From contig NOWV01000391.1 in NCBI GenBank assembly GCA_003344405.1, positions 1 through 27,649 on the forward strand: 27,649 nt of DNA, in the 5' to 3' direction. Below the pieces are notes generated by a model. The model searched no databases. It was given only the letters and a program-made list of their open reading frames with translations, and was not told the DNA's origin. A program made the translations under genes and the position numbers. Position 1 is the first letter of the stretch; each line of letters begins with the position of its first letter. This document shows positions 23,201 through 27,649 of the stretch, piece by piece. This stretch comes from Trichoplax sp. H2 (lineage: Eukaryota > Placozoa > Uniplacotomia > Trichoplacea).

Positions 23201-26200
23201 GGATGCTCTATTGATTCCAGCAGTACATAAACGTGTAGCATTTCCTGTATTAAATAAAATTATTAATAATATAATTAATAAAATAACTCCAATCACGATC
23301 AGTTCTCCTGACAATGTGACTCAATAATGTAATTCTAAAATTTTAGATAATTTAAATTTATAGTGCAATATATAAAATACCCTGAATTGGTGAAGGGCAG
23401 GAAACGATTGCAGTTTGTCCACCATAAGTTTTTGGCCATCGCATGTTGTTTACTATTTCATCTATGCAGAATCCTGTTGTATTGGTGTCTATTACGGAAA
23501 TGTTAGAACAAAGAAGTTTGAATAACTGAACTTTTCAAAAAAGACATAATATAATCCATCAGTTCAATACCATCAACTCACCCTCCACAGTTATAATTGC
23601 TGCATCAGTTACTATAGTAGCTTTAATATTAGTAAATTGGCACCAATAAGATCCATTATCTGCCGTACCAATATCTGTGACAATTAGTCTACCATAACCG
23701 GGATTTGTTAATACATTATAAACTGTACTGATTGGTTGATTATCTTTAATCCATTTAGTAATTGGAGTAGGATCACCAGTAGCGGCACACTCTAGCCTAA
23801 TAACAGTTCCAGCTTTTACTACACTACTTCGAGGTGATTGAGTAACATTTGGAGCAACTGTTCGATTCGATAATCAAAAATGCTATGTTTGTTATCAAAT
23901 ATTACGCTAATAAAGAATGATATAAAGCTATTCTCAGTTAGGTTTAGAATTCGTTATAATAATTGACATACCAGCTTCATGCGTTTCATAAATAGTCGCT
24001 GCACTATATGGACCGATACCGATTGAAGTGGCTGCTGCTACTTGTATGGAGTAGTTGCGCTTAGGATTTAAATTTAGTAGTGTATATTGCGTAATATTAC
24101 CTAAACTGATTACAGTTTCATTTTGCAGTTGATCTAGAGGAAAGTATTGAATGTGATAACCAGTTATTATACCATTTTGATTAAATAATGTAGGAATACT
24201 CCATGCCACTATAGCAGAAGTCGCTCCGTTGGCTGTTGGTGATATTCTTACATCTACAGGAGCAGCGCTGGGCACTATCAAAAATTCGTTAGTTGCCATC
24301 ATTACATGATTAAATAACATTATTGTCAACATATTCTTGAAATGAACTTGCAATAAAACGGACTAAATTAGCTTTACTGTTTACTACCAGTAAGAAATAA
24401 TGAAGTGAAATAAGTTTGAAAGATAACAAACCAATGAGTGTACCTGATTGCAAAGTGCGGATAGTTAACTCATTACTACCGGGGCTCATACCGGCTACGG
24501 TAAAAGCATATATGGATACTTTATATTGCGAAAAATATTTCAAGTTGAATGCTGTATAGTTTCTTGATCTTCCAGTCAGCAATGTCTGATTTTGATAGAG
24601 GGTACGATTGCTAACAAGTCCAAATTTAGTATTGTTGAGAACAAGCTGATATCCTAATATAATTCCATTGCGTTCCCTTACTGAGATAACCTATTAAAAC
24701 GTGCACATTGTGATATGCTTAATATCGTACAAAGCTAATATATAAACTCAAACAGTATACTAAGTCAGATAATTAAAATTTTGAACATACTTGCCACTGA
24801 ATTCGAATGCTATTATTGCTTACAAGGGAAATCGATTGAACAAGAGGACTGTTACTAGGTGCTATATGGAGATGATATATTTATTATTTGATGTCTTATT
24901 AAACATGTAAACAAATAATCTTATTAACATCATACGTATTAACAACACTAAAATCAAAGTTACCAGATTGATTTGTCGTTACAGATACAATTGGACTTTC
25001 AGGTCCAAATCCAACGATAGTACTAGCTTTCATAACAAAATTGTAGGTAGTAAAGGGAATCAGATTAGTTATTAATTTTGATCTTGCTGTTGCATTCATT
25101 TGAATGTTGCTGCTGTCGTTCCATCGAGTAGAATTATAGTTTATAGCATATATTATTATAATGCCATTTTGATGGATTGAAGGGAGTGGCTGCCAAGAAA
25201 GTAGAACAGATGTAGCGGATTTAGCAATGCCTTTAACATTTTGCGGATATGAAAGAGGCACTGCCAATTAAAAGTAAAAACTCTTCATAAGTATTAAGAT
25301 TTAAATTGAGAGCCTGTAGGGGTTTTATGCTAAATTTAATACTTAAATTAATTTGCATGTAACCTGCTTCGTGAGTTGTAGATGATTTCGATGGACTTTC
25401 TGGTCCGAATCCGATCACAGTTGCTGCTCTAATACCGATGTAGTAAGTGGTATAAGGTACTAAATTGTTTAGTGTTATCGCTGTCCTAGGACTATTTGCC
25501 GTAATGACTTTATTTCTATTCCATCGGGTAGCGTTATAATATATCATATACGATACAATAATGCCGTTACGATCAAAAGGGGCTGGTGGTAGCCACGAAA
25601 TATCAATGGTAGTGGCCGAAGTTACTGATAAAACTATATTTTTCGGATATGATCTCGGGGCTGTAATATAATGGAATTTCATATTTTCCGACAAGTTAAA
25701 AGCAAAACAAACAAGAGAATATTCTTTAGTTCTAGAAATCAGTCAATTGATTTGAATGTAATTATGGAAATCGAACAAAGTACAAATAAAAGTTATATTT
25801 CTATTTTCTCATTATGTCAAATCAAACCTGCTTGGTACGTAATAGATGAGGTATTTGGGCTAGCTAATCCAAATCCGATCACCGTAGCCGCTTTAACACT
25901 GATATAGTAGGTTGTATAAGGCATCAAATTATTTAATACAGTTGTAGTATTAGGTGGAACAACTTGAACTACACCGTTATCATTCCATGGAAGAGAACGA
26001 TACTGAACATGATATAAGACAATGATTCCGTTACGATCCATTAGCGGTAATGGCTGCCATGAAACATTAATTGCGGTATCGGATAACGTGGATGAATTTA
26101 TGTAAGGCGGATATGACCCTGGCACTGTTTTATATTTGATTAAGAAACATATCAAAAAATAACTTTCATCATGAGAATACGCTATAACTACATAATTTAA

Positions 26201-27409
26201 TATTCTAACTACTTTACTTTATCAGTATAGAAAGGTAAAATATATTAAGTTCAATTAAATTCAGATAATGATCATTGAGTAATCTAACCTGCTTGGTGCG
26301 TAGTTACAGTTAAACCTGGACTTTCCGGTCCAAAGCCAACGACTGTAGCTGCTTTAAGCGTAATTCTGTAAGTTGTGTAGGGGATTAAATTGTGTAGGGT
26401 CAATGACATTATGGAATTATTAACTTTCAGGACACCATAATCATTCCATTGAGTAGAATTATAGCTTATGCTATAATTTATAATGATTCCATTACGATCG
26501 AATAGCGAAAGTGGCCGCCATGAAACAGAAATAGATGTAGATGATATTGCAGAAGCATTACTGTTCAGAGGGTATGATCTTGGAGCTAAGAGATTTGAAT
26601 TAAAATGCAAGTATTAGTATTAATTGAGTAACTGATATTGACAATTTTACTATACAGTAGATTAGATTTGATAAAGAATTTACGTTAGCACATTTCTCAA
26701 CAATTTACATGTAACAGACTTAATTATATATTTTACATAACCTACTATCCTAAAAGGTGAAAAATTACATTGGAAGTAAATATTGACCTTTACATTGATT
26801 ACTAGTTTATGTAATAATAATAGATACAGACCAGCCTGCCTAGTTGCGGCTAATACAGCTGGACTTTTCGGTCCAAATCCGATAACATTAGCAGCTCGTA
26901 TAATAATTACATATGAAGTAAATGGAATCAGATCTTGTATTACTATTGATCTGTTAAGTACCAATTTGATCAGATATATTTAATGGCTGCCATGAGACTT
27001 GGACAGCAGTAGCTGATAAAGCTGAGACGGTAATATTCTGAGGATACGATCTAGGTTCTATAATTCGATGATCACGTTTTAAATGAAACAATTAAATATA
27101 TTATTTATGATTGACTAACGGGTAGAACTAATGATCTTGAAAATTTTGTTTTGTATTGTAATCTATATAAACTAAGTCATTTTACTGTCTTAATTGAAAC
27201 AACTAGCAAATACATATTACTTATAATATCTTACCCGATTGATGTGTCAAGACTGACACGAATGGACTAGTAGGACCGAATCCGACTGATGTAGAAGCTC
27301 TAACTGTCACAAATGCCATTACGCTCGAATAATGGATTGGCTGCCATGAAATATAAATGAGGTCGATGTTAACGTTGTTACTTGATATCTGATGGATAGG
27401 TATTAGGTA
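17167..27409 (-). CDS. Adhesion GPCR gene, FN3(n)-Ig-HormR-GAIN/GPS-7TM, 5'-partial
   Basis: Spliced gene reconstructed by hand: about 26 intact exons plus two decayed ones, joined by GT-AG introns whose phases agree at every junction except around one unresolved GAIN exon (22230-22587). Domain order from the N side is FN3 repeats, I-set Ig, HormR, GAIN, GPS, seven membrane helices, short tail. The family identification rests on the GPS motif, the HormR cysteines, the TM3 stretch LHYVLLAAFAWML, the ECL2 Cys-Trp and the TM7 stretch YLFAVINFLQ. Such receptors sit in the plasma membrane; the N-terminal fragment binds ligands or neighbouring cells, and the segment after the GPS acts as a tethered agonist for G-protein signalling (family knowledge). 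The signal peptide and first exons lie beyond 27649. About 1,280 codons are accounted for. Individual exons are listed separately. Confidence 0.9.
17466..17525 (-). CDS. Receptor exon: TM7 end and helix 8
   Basis: 60 bp, phase 0-0 (acceptor actag, donor CAG|GTAGGC). It reads ALYIFAFYGLKQIMCGNIDQ. This corresponds to the family's G-x-x-I-F-x-F-(Y/H) stretch after N-S-L-Q, with Ala in place of the Gly, followed by a short amphipathic segment. Confidence 0.83.
17807..17933 (-). CDS. Receptor exon: TM6 and TM7
   Basis: 127 bp, phase 2 start (attttag), phase 0 end (CAG|GTAAAT). It reads SFLPAALILMLLLVIDW, then TLFVLFVAIG and NVVLQYLFAVINFLQ. The Trp in TM6 matches the toggle position of the G-x-x-W-x-F motif, though the flanking Gly residues differ. 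Q-Y-L-F-A-(V/I)-(I/L)-N-x-L-Q is the TM7 signature. ECL3 is very short. Confidence 0.9.
18043..18137 (-). CDS. Receptor exon: TM5 end and ICL3
   Basis: 95 bp, phase 0 start (tttatag), phase 2 end (AA|GTAAAA). It reads VSAILIVLGYKNLRQTRSIK, then LHTENDVPYLMK: the end of TM5 and a basic third intracellular loop, the expected G-protein contact region. It is separated from TM5's start by a 596-bp intron. Confidence 0.8.
18734..18800 (-). CDS. Receptor exon: ECL2 Cys-Trp and TM5 start
   Basis: 67 bp, phase 2 start (ttatag), phase 0 end (TCG|GTAAAC). It reads SCWLRTNPQIVLVFVISALF: the C-W of ECL2, conserved in adhesion receptors, then the first half of TM5. Confidence 0.87.
19175..19256 (-). CDS. 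Receptor exon: TM4
   Basis: 82 bp, phase 1 start, phase 2 end (TC|GTAAGT). It reads ILALAIAIVTAAVAINGMGM, then QNYIQNNS. It is hydrophobic throughout its first 17 residues and leads into the second extracellular loop. The usual G-W-G-x-P of TM4 is not visible. Confidence 0.83.
19465..19615 (-). CDS. Receptor exon: ECL1 Cys and TM3, ICL2
   Basis: 151 bp, phase 0 start (catgtag), phase 1 end (TTC A|GTAAGT). It reads LRCTIVATILHYVLLAAFAW, then MLCHSFYLFSSL. The Cys at the top of TM3 would pair with the ECL2 Cys; H-Y-x-x-L-A-A-F-x-W-M-L is the strongest class-level signature of adhesion GPCRs in the window. The Glu that often follows W-M-L-x is His here. Confidence 0.93.
19814..19916 (-). CDS. 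Receptor exon: TM2
   Basis: 103 bp, phase 2 start (attaattag), phase 0 end (AAG|GTTTGA). It reads RTPKILGIINVSMFI, then CILIANIIVIFGLIETESK. It holds a basic first intracellular loop and the second helix, including the L-(I/L)-A-N-(I/L) core of TM2 in this family. Confidence 0.87.
19996..20016. repeat. (TA)n microsatellite
   Basis: An uninterrupted TA dinucleotide run inside the intron between the TM1 and TM2 exons of the receptor gene. Confidence 0.95.
20305..20402 (-). CDS. Receptor exon: TM1
   Basis: 98 bp, phase 0 start, phase 2 end (TGG AG|GTACGG). It reads QDKIKLEVIIYIGCGLASFL, then LALTIAINIIYWR: a single hydrophobic helix with the Y-x-G-x-G-(L/I)-(A/S)-S pattern of TM1 in adhesion-family receptors. 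The phase-2 donor is preferred over a nearby phase-1 donor because it joins in frame to TM2. Confidence 0.88.
20932..21046 (-). CDS. Receptor exon: GPS motif and tethered-agonist segment
   Basis: 115 bp, phase 2 start (tcaacag), phase 0 end (CCT|GTAAGT). It reads LCGWSTSGCWKDL, then ICYCNHTTTFGTIFTHLP. This completes the GPS: G-W, G-C, C-x-C-N-H. Autoproteolysis in the family occurs between the Leu and Thr/Ser of H-L-(T/S); here the triad is H-T-T, so the residue before the scissile bond is Thr. The following T-T-F-G-T-I-F keeps the Phe and hydrophobic spacing of the Stachel peptide. Confidence 0.9.
21433..21494 (-). CDS. Receptor exon: GPS motif, first part
   Basis: 62 bp, phase 0 start (ttacag), phase 2 end (GG|GTAAAT). 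It reads NSVEISCTFWQSKSG: the first GPS cysteine followed by F-W (C-x-F-W), the canonical opening of the GPCR proteolysis site. Confidence 0.9.
21671..21788 (-). CDS. Receptor exon: GAIN strands (NSxIIS / LSxPLxITF)
   Basis: 118 bp, phase 2 start, phase 0 end (AAT|GTATGT). It reads NSVNSHIISTSM, then NAAKNLSHPLQITFVNK. The V-N-S-x-I-I-S strand and the N-L-S-x-P-L-x-I-T-F strand are standard parts of GAIN subdomain B next to the GPS. Confidence 0.88.
21909..21978 (-). CDS. Receptor exon: GAIN strand (VIYKTLGNLIP)
   Basis: 70 bp, phase 1 start, phase 2 end (AG|GTAATG), acceptor catcttcag. It reads QKQVIVIYKTLGNLIPANL, a close match to the GAIN consensus strand V-V-x-Y-K-x-L-G-x-L-x-P. Confidence 0.85.
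22104..22229 (-). CDS. Receptor exon: GAIN subdomain B strands
   Basis: 126 bp, phase 1-1, acceptor attgtag, donor CAGT|GTGAGC. It reads INIRKLNTF, then SNITYVDDKNLG and MQMIVPGKTVQNHQ: an ENI-like strand followed by the x-I-x-P segment seen before the V-V-Y-K strand of GAIN. A second AG (at about 22290) would add about 20 residues in the same frame, including a near-repeat of the AxNIR block, so the 5' border is uncertain. The exon joining this to the one at 22588-22656 was not resolved. Confidence 0.65.
22230..22587 (-). other. Stretch expected to hold a missing GAIN exon
   Basis: The GAIN domain needs a helix between the NLL...W exon (phase 0 end) and the INIRKL exon (phase 1 start as modelled). 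One reading starts after tttttgaag with LLLGYDFLCSLKLNQPKR and ends at a GTAATA donor in phase 2. It would then join the longer version of the next exon in frame. It resembles a GAIN helix only loosely. No alternative is better, so I leave it unassigned. Confidence 0.35.
22588..22656 (-). CDS. Receptor exon: GAIN helix (NLL...W)
   Basis: 69 bp, phase 0-0, acceptor gataaatag, donor AAG|GTATCT. It reads NYVNVHSNLLNSDNKNAWKY: the S-N-L-L-(D/N)-x-x-N-x-x-x-W pattern follows the LYGGD helix in GAIN domains. A nearer AG inside the exon would break the frame, so this start was preferred. Confidence 0.82.
22824..22991 (-). CDS. Receptor exon: GAIN domain, subdomain A start
   Basis: 168 bp, phase 0-0, acceptor atccag and perfect donor CT|GTAAGT. 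It encodes the helical start of GAIN: ETLTELETLS, then NKNLYGGDIIKAIEILTKI. The L-Y-G-G-D-I-x-x-A-x-x-I-L block is a hallmark of GAIN subdomain A in adhesion GPCRs and polycystin-related proteins. Confidence 0.9.
23138..23244 (-). CDS. Receptor exon: HormR second half
   Basis: 107 bp, phase 1 start, phase 0 end (TTG|GTAATG). It reads NATRLCTAG, then STWEQIDTTGCQ: the R-x-C, the Trp and the last Cys of HormR. The linker SPAFAAATSL leads into the GAIN domain. HormR is a small disulfide-bonded module; in aGPCRs its ligand is usually unknown. Confidence 0.88.
23381..23488 (-). CDS. Receptor exon: HormR domain, first half
   Basis: 108 bp, phase 1-1. It reads DTNTTGFCIDEIV, then MRWPKTYGGQTAIVSCPSP. 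The W-P-x-T...G-x-x-A...C-P pattern is the core of the hormone-receptor motif (HormR/HRM) found just before GAIN in many adhesion GPCRs. It supplies the first two cysteines of the domain. Confidence 0.88.
23582..23857 (-). CDS. Receptor exon: I-set immunoglobulin domain
   Basis: 276 bp, phase 1-1, acceptor gaacag and donor G|GTGAG. It encodes an Ig domain: Cys of strand B in RLECAATGDPTP, the core Trp in TKWIKDN, and the strand-F signature DNGSYWCQF (D-x-G-x-Y-x-C). It begins VAPNVTQSPRSS and ends ITVEG. The two cysteines would form the intradomain disulfide. It lies between the FN3 run and HormR, a usual place for Ig modules in adhesion receptors. Confidence 0.92.
23972..24274 (-). CDS. Receptor exon: FN3 domain 6 (membrane-proximal)
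   Basis: 303 bp, phase 1-1, acceptor ttgatag and donor G|GTATGT. One FN3 domain starts VPSAAPVDVRISP and contains IVAWSIP, FNQNGIITGYHIQYF, LNPKRNYSIQVAAAT and GIGPYSA, ending THEAG. It precedes the Ig domain. It is diverged from the 297-bp group, so it is an older FN3 unit. Confidence 0.9.
24444..24690 (-). CDS. Receptor exon: FN3 domain 5, second half
   Basis: 247 bp, phase 0 start (ttaatag acceptor), phase 1 end (G|GTACAC). It continues the FN3 fold with ERNGIILGYQLVLNNT (C-C' strands), the tyrosine-corner-like FNLKYFSQYKVSIYAF, and ends AGMSPGSNELTIRTLQSG. Sequons NNT, NRT, NQT and NYT suggest a heavily glycosylated extracellular domain. Confidence 0.85.
24791..24861 (-). CDS. Receptor exon: FN3 domain 5, first half
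   Basis: 71 bp, enters in phase 1 (ccatatag acceptor) and leaves in phase 0 (CAA|GTATGT). It encodes the A and B strands of an FN3 domain, APSNSPLVQSISL through IRIQWQ. The rest of the domain is in the exon at 24444-24690. This intron-split domain is more diverged than the four intact single-exon copies and probably older. Confidence 0.85.
24964..25260 (-). CDS. Receptor exon: FN3 domain (intact copy 4)
   Basis: 297 bp, phase 1-1, acceptor attggcag and donor G|GTAACT. One FN3 domain starts VPLSYPQN and contains LLSWQPL, HQNGII, YAINYNSTRWN, NLIPFTTY and GFGPESP, ending TNQSG. It is the most 3' member of the run of identical-length exons; the introns on either side are only about 100 bp. Confidence 0.9.
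25364..25660 (-). CDS. Receptor exon: FN3 domain (intact copy 3)
   Basis: 297 bp, phase 1-1, acceptor atattacag and donor G|GTTACA. One FN3 domain starts APRSYPKN and contains DISWLPP, FDRNGII, YMIYYNATRWN, NLVPYTTY and GFGPESP, ending THEAG. It is the copy most like copy 2 by eye (shared TTYYI and ATVIGFG blocks). Extracellular ligand- or matrix-binding module by family knowledge; no RGD motif is seen. Confidence 0.9.
25828..26124 (-). CDS. Receptor exon: FN3 domain (intact copy 2)
   Basis: 297 bp, phase 1-1, acceptor aaaacag and donor G|GTTTGA. One FN3 domain starts VPGSYPP and contains NVSWQPL, MDRNGII, YHVQYRSLPWN, the tyrosine corner NLMPYTTY and GFGLASP. It is close to its neighbours throughout, pointing to tandem exon duplication. 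The 164-bp intron separates it from copy 1. Confidence 0.9.
26289..26585 (-). CDS. Receptor exon: FN3 domain (intact copy 1)
   Basis: A 297-bp phase 1-1 exon (acceptor ctcttag, donor G|GTTAGA) encoding one complete FN3 domain of 99 residues. It has the strand-B Trp (SVSWRPL), the FDRNGII turn, YSISYNSTQWN (strand C) and the tyrosine corner NLIPYTTY, and ends GFGPESP...THQAG. Several N-glycosylation sequons (NAS, NYS, NST, NNS) suit an extracellular domain. This is the most 5' exon of the receptor that is undamaged in the window. Confidence 0.9.
26832..27057 (-). pseudogene. Decayed FN3 exon
   Basis: The N-terminal half reads EPRSYPQNITVSALSATAV followed by QVSWQPL (strands A and B), then the frame hits TAA. 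The C-terminal half resumes in another frame as VLNRSIVIQDLIPFTSY and GFGPKSP...TRQAG (strands E to G). At 226 bp the exon is 71 bp shorter than its 297-bp neighbours, so the loss around the DRNGII strand-C region breaks the frame. The donor is the weaker G|GTCTGT. Like the 27.3-kb exon it is phase 1-1 and could be skipped without harm. Confidence 0.75.
27235..27409 (-). pseudogene. Decayed FN3 exon (most 5' receptor exon in window)
   Basis: The acceptor (tttatag) and donor (gtaagat) sites of a phase 1-1 FN3 exon are present. The start reads VPNTYP and the end reads VTVRASTSVGFGPTSP...THQSG, as in the neighbouring FN3 exons. The body is 175 bp against 297 bp for the intact copies: strands C to E are missing, and the two ends lie in different frames, with a TAA after VPNTYPSDIK. 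A continuous reading from another phase exists but does not give an FN3 N-terminus. Because it is phase 1-1, skipping it would keep the receptor frame. It is either a dead exon or an assembly error. Confidence 0.7.
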
Positions 27410-27649
27410 CTATAAACAAAGAATCAAGAATTGTGAGCATGATCGATGTATTTTAGAATTTACTCTAGATCAAGAATTTTATTTACTTTATCACGGAGTA
27501 CACTAATTCACAGTTAATTAAGTAGAAATAACTATGTTAGGATAATTCTGTTATACGAAATAAGTTATTTAGTTAACTTCTAATTTGGATATACTGTATT
27601 TTAATATAGCACTGACTTTTTATGACAGTGACACTTATACACATACTGA

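Noticed and set aside
25671-25907. 78-codon plus-strand open frame
   Set aside because: It is antisense to the FN3 exon at 25828-26124 and its intron; a shadow of the real gene.
1-27649. CRISPR arrays, tRNA or rRNA genes, bacterial operons
   Set aside because: I looked for regular spaced repeats, tRNA cloverleaf landmarks and ribosome-binding-site-led gene runs and saw none; the DNA is clearly eukaryotic with introns.

Overview
Eukaryotic, AT-rich nuclear DNA with short spliced exons, many small introns and two runs of exactly 20 N (12970-12989 and 16385-16404), so this is part of a draft scaffold. The gene content (multi-domain adhesion-type receptor exons, spectrin-repeat exons, short GT-AG introns) points to an early-branching animal. 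A demosponge of the Amphimedon kind is my best guess, but that is an inference from gene style, not a match I could verify.

Right half, about 17.1-27.4 kb, minus strand: one large gene that I could assemble exon by exon with consistent splice phases. It encodes an adhesion G-protein-coupled receptor (aGPCR). From the 5' side it has two decayed fibronectin type III (FN3) exons, four intact FN3 exons of exactly 297 bp each, a two-exon FN3, another FN3, an I-set immunoglobulin domain, a hormone-receptor (HormR) domain, a GAIN domain ending in a GPS proteolysis motif, a complete seven-transmembrane core, and a very short cytoplasmic tail. The 5' end (signal peptide, first exons) lies beyond the window. 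One short GAIN exon, between 22230 and 22587, was not resolved. The modelled coding part adds up to about 1,280 codons.

Middle, about 9.8-16.8 kb: plus-strand exons for one and a half spectrin repeats (10629-11573), carrying two in-frame TAG codons and a TGA, so probably a decaying fragment. Next to it is a 1.4-kb sequence present twice (about 11564-12969 and 14414-15818), with an older third relative at about 7450-8330. A second duplicated block flanks the 16385 gap. Both recent duplications touch assembly gaps, and at least the second looks like two alleles placed in series.

Left part, 1-9.8 kb: mostly non-coding. It has clusters of CTGTAC palindromes, a 200-bp tandem duplication, a perfect 13-bp hairpin, a promoter-like group of sites near 1.45-1.54 kb, and two candidate minus-strand exons (4916-4958 and 6905-6984). 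Base composition at 1-1.7 kb and 8.7-9.3 kb is visibly richer in G+C than the rest.

In the receptor, the extracellular FN3/Ig modules would bind ligand or matrix, GAIN/GPS would hold or release the tethered-agonist segment, and the 7TM core would signal. Apart from that gene, no pathway or operon-like grouping is visible.
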